Shown here piece by piece: positions 1-6,187 of a DNA stretch of 7,206 nucleotides; within the stretch, counting starts at the first letter, position 1; each line of letters begins with the position of its first letter. The DNA is taken from assembly GCA_028717765.1 (NCBI GenBank), contig JAQUNE010000069.1:1-7206 (forward strand), read 5' to 3'. The DNA comes from Candidatus Omnitrophota bacterium. Lineage in GTDB: Bacteria > Omnitrophota > Koll11 > Gygaellales > Profunditerraquicolaceae. Made by a program: the position numbers and the translations under genes. The notes below the pieces were generated by a model that did not search any database, had not been told where the DNA came from, and saw only the letters and a list, made by a program, of their open reading frames with translations.

Positions 1-1010
1 CCGGAGTGCTTACTCCTGGTTCCGGAGAAATGTTAGTGGATAGCCGCTCAACAAAAGTTATTGTCTCGGATTTACCAGATAGAATGAAGAAAATTCGCAA
101 GATCATTACTGCTTTTGATTCTGCAGTACCGCAGGTGGAGATTGAAACTAAAATCGCCGAGATTACCTTAAAAAATGAATACCAGCGTGAAATCAACTGG
201 GAGAGTATTTTTGAAACGATACATGGCCTGGATCTTAAAGGGACGTTTCCGATTTCTCCTTCTTTTACGGTATCTCCGGCATTATCCGTGGCAAATATGT
301 TAATGAATATCGGTACTGTAAGCACTGACGGATATACCGCCGCGATAAAGGTGCTTGAAACGCTTGGGGATACCAAGATTATCTCTCAGCCAAAGATCGT
401 GGCTTTAAACAATCAAGAAGCAAAAATTATGGTTGGCTCGCGCGAGGCCTATGTATTGGAAAGTTTAAGCCAGGCCACTGCTTCCACGGTTTCCGCGGAG
501 AATATCCAATTTATCGATGTGGGTGTAAAACTAAGTGTGATGCCGACTGTGAATAAAGACGGTTTTATTACCATGAAAATCAAACCGGAAGTAAGCTCTG
601 TTCGGGAAACCATCACCACCACTATGGGAAGCCGGGTTCCAATTGTCGATACCTCAGAAGTAGAGACTGTGGTAAAGATTAAAGACGGAATGATGATTAT
701 GATCGGCGGACTAACTCAGGATGATAGACGTAGCGATACTACCGGTACACCGATTTTCGCCAAGACGTTTCTTGGCCCGTTGTTTGGCTCGCGGGCTACA
801 CTGAAGAAAAGAAGAGAGATGGTAGTTTTTCTTACTCCGCGGATTATAAAAGGAGATGTAAGTGTTACTAAAGAGGATTTGCCAGATGTACAGTCTAAAG
901 ATATGATCCCTGGTTTAGCAGATCATCCTTTGCCGGCAATGCCAGCAAAGGAGCACGCGGTATCCGGAATTAATATTCAACAGAAATTTAAAGGTCCTAA
1001 AGAGTATTAA
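1..1010 (+). CDS. Secretin family protein, C-terminal part (5' end outside the window)
   Basis: The reading frame is open to the left edge (codon GGA at 3-5). The GTG at 6 is not a plausible start, because the residues from there already align inside the second N-domain of the complete secretin that follows. Visible parts, numbered from that GTG: end of an N1-like repeat (about 5-40), then the secretin core (about 42-284), then a tail of about 50 residues. The core carries the NNQEAKI...VGSREAYV block (135-150), FIDVGVKL (169-176), GFITMKIKPEVSS (186-198) and VVFLTPRIIKGD (273-284). Secretins form multimeric outer-membrane channels for type II/III secretion, type IV pili or phage export. The gene is a paralogue of the next one: by hand count about 75 of 103 residues are identical over residues 135-236. 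Oddity: the region that normally reads VPxLGxIPxxGxLF is TPIFAKTFLGPLF here and is one residue shorter. Family assignment is firm; the substrate is unknown. Confidence 0.93.
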   Translation, partial: GVLTPGSGEMLVDSRSTKVIVSDLPDRMKKIRKIITAFDSAVPQVEIETKIAEITLKNEYQREINWESIFETIHGLDLKGTFPISPSFTVSPALSVANMLMNIGTVSTDGYTAAIKVLETLGDTKIISQPKIVALNNQEAKIMVGSREAYVLESLSQATASTVSAENIQFIDVGVKLSVMPTVNKDGFITMKIKPEVSSVRETITTTMGSRVPIVDTSEVETVVKIKDGMMIMIGGLTQDDRRSDTTGTPIFAKTFLGPLFGSRATLKKRREMVVFLTPRIIKGDVSVTKEDLPDVQSKDMIPGLADHPLPAMPAKEHAVSGINIQQKFKGPKEY

Positions 1011-1017
1011 AGAAGGG
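1011..1017 (+). promoter_or_regulatory. Ribosome binding site of the second secretin
   Basis: AGAAGGG lies directly after the stop of the upstream secretin and 7 bases before the ATG at 1025. It supports that start and shows the two secretins are translated separately from one message. Confidence 0.6.
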
Positions 1018-1024
1018 TAGGAAA

Positions 1025-3199
1025 ATGGGTCAAAAGAGAAGAGTAGTTTTTGTTTGTGGAGGGATAGTATTTTTTAGTAGTTTAGTTTTTTTATTTGCTG
1101 AACAGAGTGCGACAACTTCTACAACTAGTACTGCCGCAGCTACGACTACAACAGCTTCTGCTGGAACACAGGCGACTACCCAGCCAGCTACAACCACAGC
1201 CCAGCCTGTAGCTGTAGCAACCACTGCGCCATCTACGCCTCCTGTGCAGCCAACAGTTTTATCTGCAGGCCCTACTAATACAACATCAGAGCAGGCACAA
1301 CAACAGCCGGTTGCTGGACAGACGCCAAACAACCAGGAATACGGTCCGAATAATCCTGGCCCTTGGGCATCTGGACAACCGGGAATGCCAGGAACGGGCC
1401 AACCAGGAATGGGCCAGCCTGGAATGCCAGGAATGGGCCAGCCTGGAATGCCAGGAATGGGCCAACCAGGAATGGCCCCGCCACCAGAGCAGCCGCCGAT
1501 TGAACAGGTTAACCAGGCAAATAATAATTCTACGCCTGCAACACCTTTATCTGATGAGCAGGTTACGCAAGGGATAAAAGTTTCGCAAGAACGGCTTTCG
1601 CTTGATTTAAAAGGTATTGATATTAATGAACTTTTCCGGATTCTTTCTTTAAAAATGGGAACTACCATTGTCCCTACAAAAAGCGTTTCCGGGAGAATTA
1701 ATATTTTCTTAAATAATCTTTCCTTTGAAGACGCATTGGATGTAATTTTGATTAGCCAGGATCTTGCCAGTGACAGAAAAGGCACTATTATCAATATTAT
1801 GACTTCCGGAGAGTATGAGAAGCTCTACGGGAAAAAATTTAATGAGAAGAGAAGATTTACCAGTTTTAAACTTAAGTATGCCAAGCCCTCAACGGTTTTT
1901 AATGCCCTTTCGCAGGTTAAGTCAGATATAGGTAAGGTGATTGCAGACGAAGCAACTGGTACTATACTTTTGATCGATATTCCTGAGAAGCTAGACAAGA
2001 TGGTCAAAACCGCCAAAGACCTGGATAAAGCACCTCAGACAGAAGTGTTCGATATTAAATATGCTAAGTCATCAGACATGAAAACACAGCTATCCAGTGC
2101 AATTACCCAGGGCACAGGAGAGGTTTATGTAGATGAGCGCTCTAGTAAAGTAGTGGTTTCTGATCTACCGGATAAGATGAAAAAGATTAGCAGGGTGGTG
2201 AAAGCTTTTGACGCGGAGACCAAACAGGTCTTTATTGAAGCAGAGATCTTGCAAATTACCTTAAAGAAAGAATATCAGCGCGGGATCAACTGGGAGAAGC
2301 TTTTTAAATCAGTTGACTGGCATAACCTGGATTTTAAGGGGACGTTTGGGGTTAACCCTTCTTTTACTCCTTCACCGGCACTTAAAGATTCGAATATTAA
2401 AATTAACGTGGGAACGCTTGCCACTGATACTTGGACAAGCGCTTTACAGTTACTTGAAACCTATGGCGACACAAAGATTATTTCCAGCCCACGCCTGGCA
2501 GTAGTAAATAATCAAGAAGCGAAAATTCTCGTAGGTTCACGCGAGGCATATGTTACCCAGTCACAGAGCCAGGCAGAAACCACTACTGTTACTTCAGAGA
2601 ACGTAGAATTCATCGATGTCGGTACAAAATTGCACATTGTTCCGACGATCAATGAAGAGGGTTTTATTACCATGAAGATAAAGCCGGAAGTAAGCTCCGT
2701 TCGTGAGACTTTAACCACGAGCTTAGGCAGTAAAATTCCTATCGTGGAAACTTCTGAAGCTGAAACAGTAGTAAAAATTAAAGACGGTGCGATGATTCTG
2801 ATCGCCGGGTTAATTAAAGAAGATAAACGGCAGGATACTAACGGCATTCCGGTTTTAGGGGCAATTCCTTTTATCGGCGGATTTTTTGGCGCAAAGGCCA
2901 ATTTGGATAAGAGGACTGAAGTGGTAGTATTTATTACCCCGCATATTATTAGAGGCGATGCTGTACTTCCAGGCACAGAGCCGCAGAGATTAATTCCTTC
3001 GGATATTGCCACTGAAAGCGTAAAACAAACAATCGTGGATTCGATTATTTCCAAAGAAGTTGACGAGAGCATAAGAAAGAGCAAACAAGAAGGATCTCCC
3101 ATAGGAGCCCTTCCTTTGCCCGCAGAATCGCCTGTGGCAGATATTCCGGGATCTGGTACGGATATTACGGGAAAAATTAAAGGGCTGAAAAATTATTAA
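1025..3199 (+). CDS. Complete secretin (GspD/PilQ superfamily) with repetitive N-terminal linker
   Basis: 724 residues, predicted outer-membrane channel subunit. Order of parts: signal peptide (about 1-25, basic start, hydrophobic core, likely cut after FLFA); low-complexity Thr/Ala/Pro/Gln stretch (27-180) containing Gly-Gln-Pro-Gly-Met repeats (117-150); N0/STN domain (about 190-260, starting LSLDLKGIDINELFRIL); two N1-like repeats that each begin F-x-[LI]-KYAK (about 278-335 and 342-398); secretin core (about 400-644) with the typical signature IPVLGAIPFIGGFFG (608-622) and VVVFITPHIIRGD (633-645); tail of about 80 residues ending KIKGLKNY. Two N1-like repeats put it between PilQ (usually one) and GspD (usually three N1-type domains), so the pathway is not settled. 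No Cys follows the signal peptide as a lipobox. It starts 14 bases after the upstream paralogue and is followed 11 bases later by a TM-coil-TPR gene, which implies one transcript. The long linker before N0 is unusual. Confidence 0.95.
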   Translation: MGQKRRVVFVCGGIVFFSSLVFLFAEQSATTSTTSTAAATTTTASAGTQATTQPATTTAQPVAVATTAPSTPPVQPTVLSAGPTNTTSEQAQQQPVAGQTPNNQEYGPNNPGPWASGQPGMPGTGQPGMGQPGMPGMGQPGMPGMGQPGMAPPPEQPPIEQVNQANNNSTPATPLSDEQVTQGIKVSQERLSLDLKGIDINELFRILSLKMGTTIVPTKSVSGRINIFLNNLSFEDALDVILISQDLASDRKGTIINIMTSGEYEKLYGKKFNEKRRFTSFKLKYAKPSTVFNALSQVKSDIGKVIADEATGTILLIDIPEKLDKMVKTAKDLDKAPQTEVFDIKYAKSSDMKTQLSSAITQGTGEVYVDERSSKVVVSDLPDKMKKISRVVKAFDAETKQVFIEAEILQITLKKEYQRGINWEKLFKSVDWHNLDFKGTFGVNPSFTPSPALKDSNIKINVGTLATDTWTSALQLLETYGDTKIISSPRLAVVNNQEAKILVGSREAYVTQSQSQAETTTVTSENVEFIDVGTKLHIVPTINEEGFITMKIKPEVSSVRETLTTSLGSKIPIVETSEAETVVKIKDGAMILIAGLIKEDKRQDTNGIPVLGAIPFIGGFFGAKANLDKRTEVVVFITPHIIRGDAVLPGTEPQRLIPSDIATESVKQTIVDSIISKEVDESIRKSKQEGSPIGALPLPAESPVADIPGSGTDITGKIKGLKNY
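1373..1474 (+). repeat. In-frame Gly-Gln-Pro-Gly-Met tandem repeat inside the secretin
   Basis: Short tandem repeat with a 24-base period in its clearest part. The unit at 1421-1444 recurs at 1445-1468 with only a few changes near its end. It encodes alternating GQPGM and PGM blocks (residues 117-150 of the secretin). The copies are multiples of three bases, so gain or loss of units would keep the frame. The peptide should be flexible and unstructured and lies between the signal peptide and the N0 domain, that is on the periplasmic side. Confidence 0.9.
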
Positions 3200-3200
3200 A

Positions 3201-3207
3201 AGAGGGG
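3201..3207 (+). promoter_or_regulatory. Ribosome binding site of the long coiled-coil/TPR gene
   Basis: AGAGGGG begins two bases after the secretin stop codon and ends 3 bases before the ATG at 3211. Counted from its GAGG core the spacing is 5 bases. It fixes the start of the next gene. Confidence 0.65.
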
Positions 3208-3210
3208 ATT

Positions 3211-4515
3211 ATGGACAATCTTAATGAAAAAGAATTGAATAAGAAGCCAGCCGTAAAGAAAAATTTCAGCTTAAGTTTTATTTTAATTTTAGTGGTGGGG
3301 ATTATTTTTGCCGTAAGTGCCGGAAATAGTATTTTCTTGTTTCAAAAAATACAGGCGCAGAAAAAGCTGATTCTCCAAAAAGCTTCAGAAGAGGACGAAT
3401 TACAAGAAGCAGAATCAAAGTTAAGAAAAAAAGTGGTTGAATTACAATCAGAGCTGGATAAATTAAAAACAGAAAAAGAATCCATAAGTAAACAGAATGA
3501 TGCGCGCCTGCAAGAGGAAAAAGCCACGGCACAAGCTTTACTTAAGCAGGCAGAGGAGAAACTTGCGCAGATAGGAAATGAAAAGAAGGCAGTACAGGAG
3601 GAGCTCGCTCAAGCTAAAGCATCACTTTCTATTTTAAGCCAGCCCAAAGAAAAAGAAAAGCTAAAACAAGAGAATGCCGAAGAAAAACAAAAAGCAAAAC
3701 AGAGCAAAGCCGAAGAAGAAAAGTTAGAAAAAGAGCGTAAGATTAAAGAGCAGGAAGCAAAGAGAGAAGAGGAGCGTAAGCTCAAGTTAATGGGGAATCA
3801 GGAAATTACCGATTTAAAAAATAAGCTTGCCAAAGCCAAAGAGCAAAATAGTGCTTTAGAAGCAAAATTTAATTCTGCAACGGCTAAGCTTAAGCAATTG
3901 GACCTTACAACCACACAGCTTTTGGCCGCAAGAAAAGAGGTTGAGAGATTAACTCAAAAAATTATTTCCCTGAAGAAAGAAGAAGAAAAACAAAGAGTGG
4001 ATTCTAAAGCTTATAGTAAAAAAATCGAAGAGAAATTAGTTATTCTACAGGGGTTAAATACCCAGCTAGAAAATAAGGCCAAGGGTCTCTATCTTAAACT
4101 ACAAACAGCAGGTGATAGCAGGGATCAGTTGGCTCACGCAAATGCATTGTTAGACAATCTTACAGAAGAACGTAAAGTTGTGTTGCAGGAAAACACTAAA
4201 TTAAAAACTCAGATCAGTGTTTTGGAGAAAGAAAAAGCGCAAATTTTTCAGGAACAGGGGAATGCCAATATGCAGGCAAAGCTTTTTGACCTGGCAATTG
4301 ATTCCTATACAAAAAGTATCAAGTTGGATCCTAATAATGCCGAGGTTAATTACCGTTTGGGGCTCTTATACAAACATACGCGGGATGACCCAAAAAAATC
4401 GGTATATTATTTTAGAAGATATTTGCAGCTTAATCCTCAGGCAAAGAATAGGAAAGAAGTGGAATACTTAATCGAGGCGTTATCCAGGGGAAATAGTTGG
4501 AAGTCGATTGAGTAG
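3211..4515 (+). CDS. Membrane-anchored long coiled-coil protein with C-terminal TPR pair
   Basis: 434 residues. A basic cytoplasmic tail (1-20) precedes one membrane helix (about 21-45). A very long charged coiled coil follows (about 46-345), with an especially Lys/Glu-rich part at about 146-195 that could be a single stable helix. Two tetratricopeptide repeats come last (about 347-409: LFDLAIDSYTKSIKLDP, then NYRLGLLY and a YFRRYLQLNP end). With no cleavage motif or lipobox after the helix, the likely topology is inner-membrane anchor with coil and TPR in the periplasm. TPR modules bind partner proteins; here the adjacent secretins are the obvious candidates, but that is inference. It is the first of three neighbouring genes with this architecture. 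PilO/GspM-type scaffold proteins also combine a membrane helix with a coiled coil, but end in a ferredoxin-like fold instead of TPRs, so it is not one of those. No known gene name is recognised. Confidence 0.9.
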   Translation: MDNLNEKELNKKPAVKKNFSLSFILILVVGIIFAVSAGNSIFLFQKIQAQKKLILQKASEEDELQEAESKLRKKVVELQSELDKLKTEKESISKQNDARLQEEKATAQALLKQAEEKLAQIGNEKKAVQEELAQAKASLSILSQPKEKEKLKQENAEEKQKAKQSKAEEEKLEKERKIKEQEAKREEERKLKLMGNQEITDLKNKLAKAKEQNSALEAKFNSATAKLKQLDLTTTQLLAARKEVERLTQKIISLKKEEEKQRVDSKAYSKKIEEKLVILQGLNTQLENKAKGLYLKLQTAGDSRDQLAHANALLDNLTEERKVVLQENTKLKTQISVLEKEKAQIFQEQGNANMQAKLFDLAIDSYTKSIKLDPNNAEVNYRLGLLYKHTRDDPKKSVYYFRRYLQLNPQAKNRKEVEYLIEALSRGNSWKSIE

Positions 4516-4530
4516 TAAAATGCTCCAGGT

Positions 4531-4537
4531 AAAGGAG
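4531..4537 (+). promoter_or_regulatory. Strong ribosome binding site deciding the start of the short TPR gene
   Basis: AAAGGAG in the 32-base spacer, 10 bases before the ATG at 4548. The nearer ATG at 4538 overlaps the site's own edge and is out of frame, so 4548 is the start. Confidence 0.75.
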
Positions 4538-4547
4538 ATGGGTAAAA

Positions 4548-5141
4548 ATGAAAAAGAAGTTGTTCAATCCAATCACGGTATTTTTATTGATTAGCTGGAT
4601 CTCCGTGGCTTTTTTTGCTTGCCTCTATGTGGCTACACGTATTCAAAACCTGAAATTGAAAAATTCCTTGGCTGCAGTAGAAGAAAAAGCAAAAATTTTA
4701 TCTGAAGAAAATAAGCGTTATGAGGACTTTAAGCGGGAAGAAATTAAATTCCAGGATAATGCCTTAAGTTATATGGAATGGCAGTTTGTTTTAAAAGAGC
4801 AGGTTTCCCGGGCTGCGAAGCTTTTGCAGGAAAAAATTAACCAAGTTAAGGATGTCAAGAAGGATAAGGAGTTGCTTAACCTTTTGTATTATAACCTGGG
4901 ATTAAATAATACCCTTGCGGTAAATTTCGATGCGGCGATTAAGGCCTTTGAGCAGGCAGTGGACCTAGAGCCGAAAGATGCGGATAGTTACTATAATTTA
5001 GGGTTGCTTTATTCAACCTATCAGCAAAATCCAAGAAAAGCGGTTAAGTATTACGGAGATTATTTGAAACTTGTTCCTAAGGGTGCGAAATCAGATGAGG
5101 TTAAAGAGAGAATCGGAATCTTAAATGGCCGGAGTAAATAA
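4548..5141 (+). CDS. Membrane-anchored short coiled-coil protein with C-terminal TPR pair
   Basis: 197 residues, the shortest of the three paralogues. Basic tail (1-8), one membrane helix (about 9-30), coiled coil (about 32-70), a helical stretch (71-110), then two TPRs (about 111-177) with YYNLGLNN, NFDAAIKAFEQAVDLEP, YYNLGLLY and YYGDYLKLVP. The TPR pair matches those of the genes on either side, including the same extra residues in the loop between the helices of the second TPR (QQNPRKA here). The segment DNALSYMEWQ (70-79) has a counterpart in the next gene (SDAISYLGIN). A Cys at 25 sits inside the membrane helix, preceded by FFA and followed by hydrophobic residues; that is not a lipobox, so this is probably an anchored protein and not a lipoprotein. 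Likely periplasmic partner-binding subunit; exact role unknown. Confidence 0.9.
   Translation: MKKKLFNPITVFLLISWISVAFFACLYVATRIQNLKLKNSLAAVEEKAKILSEENKRYEDFKREEIKFQDNALSYMEWQFVLKEQVSRAAKLLQEKINQVKDVKKDKELLNLLYYNLGLNNTLAVNFDAAIKAFEQAVDLEPKDADSYYNLGLLYSTYQQNPRKAVKYYGDYLKLVPKGAKSDEVKERIGILNGRSK
5131..5134 (+). promoter_or_regulatory. Ribosome binding site inside the end of the preceding gene
   Basis: GGAG lies within the last codons of the short TPR gene, 7 bases before the ATG at 5142. That ATG directly follows the TAA at 5139-5141, so the two genes are likely translationally coupled. Confidence 0.6.
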
Positions 5142-5858
5142 ATGGATAAAAAGAAAATCCTTATAATTGTTATTGGAGGCATTGTAATCTTTTCGCTGAT
5201 CATCAGTATTGTGTTTTTCCTAAAAGCAAATTACCTGGATAAAGAACTTAGCCAGACAAAACAAATGCTTACTAAAACACAGGATGAGGCCAAGCGTATC
5301 CAGGCAGAAAAAGAAAAAGTCACCAAAGAAAACGAAAAACTTTCCTCAGATGCAATTTCTTATTTGGGGATAAATAGCCAGCTGCAGAGCGAAAAGGAAA
5401 AATTACAGAATGCTATTGATGAAAGCAAAAAAAACCTTGCTAAGAAAGAAATAGACCTGGAAAAAACACAGATAGCCTTAGAGCGTTTAGAAAAAAAAGT
5501 CATCCAGGAAGGCAGTACCCGAAAAAACCTCTACGAAAAGGAAAGCGAAGATTTGAAAAAGAACATCAAGTCGCTCGAGGAAACTTTAAAAAAAGAAAGA
5601 GGGCTCTATCATTATAATTTAGCCGTGGCATTTACTCAGTCAAAGCTTTTTGACGAGGCGATAGATTCATATGAGAAATCCTTAAGTTTTGACCCGACTA
5701 ATGCGGACGCGCATTATAACCTGGGGCTCTTATATACCAGTGCTAGGGGTAACCCTGAAAAAGCATTACAACATTACCAGGAATACCTTAAACTCAAGCC
5801 TGATGCCGAAGATAAAGACGAAGTAATGGGCTGGATTGCGAAATTAAAGGGAATTTAA
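5142..5858 (+). CDS. Membrane-anchored medium-length coiled-coil protein with C-terminal TPR pair
   Basis: 238 residues. Lysine-rich tail (1-5), one membrane helix (about 6-27), coiled coil (about 32-153, rich in Lys, Glu, Gln and Leu, with an AISYL interruption at 71-75), and a TPR pair (about 155-220) with YHYNLAVAF, LFDEAIDSYEKSLSFDP, HYNLGLLY and HYQEYLKLKP. The TPR end is closest to that of the longest paralogue: both contain KLFD-x-AIDSY and a Pro-x-Lys loop in the second repeat. The coil is intermediate in length between the two upstream paralogues. The predicted topology is the same: inner-membrane anchor, periplasmic coil and TPRs. The gene begins on the base after the previous stop, and its own TAA overlaps the ATG of the next gene by one base, which indicates tight coupling. 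No specific function is recognised. Confidence 0.9.
   Translation: MDKKKILIIVIGGIVIFSLIISIVFFLKANYLDKELSQTKQMLTKTQDEAKRIQAEKEKVTKENEKLSSDAISYLGINSQLQSEKEKLQNAIDESKKNLAKKEIDLEKTQIALERLEKKVIQEGSTRKNLYEKESEDLKKNIKSLEETLKKERGLYHYNLAVAFTQSKLFDEAIDSYEKSLSFDPTNADAHYNLGLLYTSARGNPEKALQHYQEYLKLKPDAEDKDEVMGWIAKLKGI
5846..5852 (+). promoter_or_regulatory. Ribosome binding site of the cysteine-rich small gene
   Basis: AAAGGGA is 5 bases before the ATG at 5858, inside the end of the TPR gene. A second purine-rich AAAGGAG at 5864-5870 lies just inside the new gene but has no ATG, GTG or TTG in frame at a useful distance after it, so 5858 is kept as the start. Confidence 0.55.
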
Positions 5859-6187
5859 TGCATAAAGGAGTTATCATCAGAATTTTTGTTGCTACGCAGG
5901 TCTGTAGCTGTTCTACTGATTGTTGTGCGGCACCCGGACAATCAGAGAAGGAAATTGAAGATTTAGCGATTACGATAAAAGCTTCCACTCGCACAGAATT
6001 AGAGATTAATGATGTGCGGGATATTCAGGTACTTGAGAAATTTCCTGAAGTAGCTAAATTATTTAGAAGCCATGCTTATAATGCTTTACCAGTCGTGATG
6101 GTAAATCAGGATATCGTTTCCTATGGTATACCGGATAAAGAATTCATCCTTAACTCAATCGGTAAATTTAGAAAAAATAATGCGTAA
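5858..6187 (+). CDS. Small cysteine-rich thioredoxin-fold-like protein, ArsD-like
   Basis: 109 residues, no signal peptide or membrane helix, so probably cytoplasmic. The order fits a small thioredoxin fold: a first strand (VIIRIFVA, 5-12), a Cys cluster at 16, 18, 22 and 23 (pattern C-x-C-x3-C-C), a helix (about 28-41), a second strand with charged turn (46-52), a helix (about 56-71), then ALPVVMVNQDIVSYG (76-90) with a likely cis-Pro at 78, and a last helix. The ALPxxxVxxxxVxxG end and the Cys cluster after the first strand resemble ArsD, the arsenic metallochaperone/repressor, which also holds its metalloid site there and is about 120 residues long. The exact Cys spacing differs from typical ArsD, so a related redox or metal-binding function is equally possible. 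No ars genes are visible. Its start overlaps the previous stop by one base. Confidence 0.8.
   Translation: MHKGVIIRIFVATQVCSCSTDCCAAPGQSEKEIEDLAITIKASTRTELEINDVRDIQVLEKFPEVAKLFRSHAYNALPVVMVNQDIVSYGIPDKEFILNSIGKFRKNNA

Noticed and set aside
6..8. GTG as the start of the first secretin
   Set aside because: The frame is open further left, and the residues from here align within the second N-domain of the next secretin, so the gene begins outside the window.
1373..1474. CRISPR-like or regulatory direct repeats
   Set aside because: The repeats are contiguous, with no spacers, and encode an in-frame peptide repeat.
1030..1794. Long open frame on the minus strand (254 codons)
   Set aside because: It lies wholly opposite the secretin; its Gly-Trp-Pro-Ile pattern is just the reverse complement of the Gly-Met-Pro repeat and low-complexity codons.
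2512..3102. Minus-strand open frame of 196 codons
   Set aside because: It is opposite the conserved secretin core, whose plus-strand frame shows clear family motifs; no recognisable domain on the minus strand.
4611..4625. Lipoprotein signal in the short TPR protein (Cys 25)
   Set aside because: The residues before the Cys are FFA, not a lipobox, and hydrophobic residues continue after it, so it is part of a membrane helix.
3211..5858. Assignment of the three genes as PilN/PilO/PilP or GspL/GspM
   Set aside because: They share the helix-plus-coil layout but end in TPRs, not in the ferredoxin-like or PilP folds of those families.
6123..6179. Longer start for the EF-hand protein
   Set aside because: It would place 19 polar residues before a clear signal peptide and lie inside the preceding gene; the ATG at 6180 fits export.
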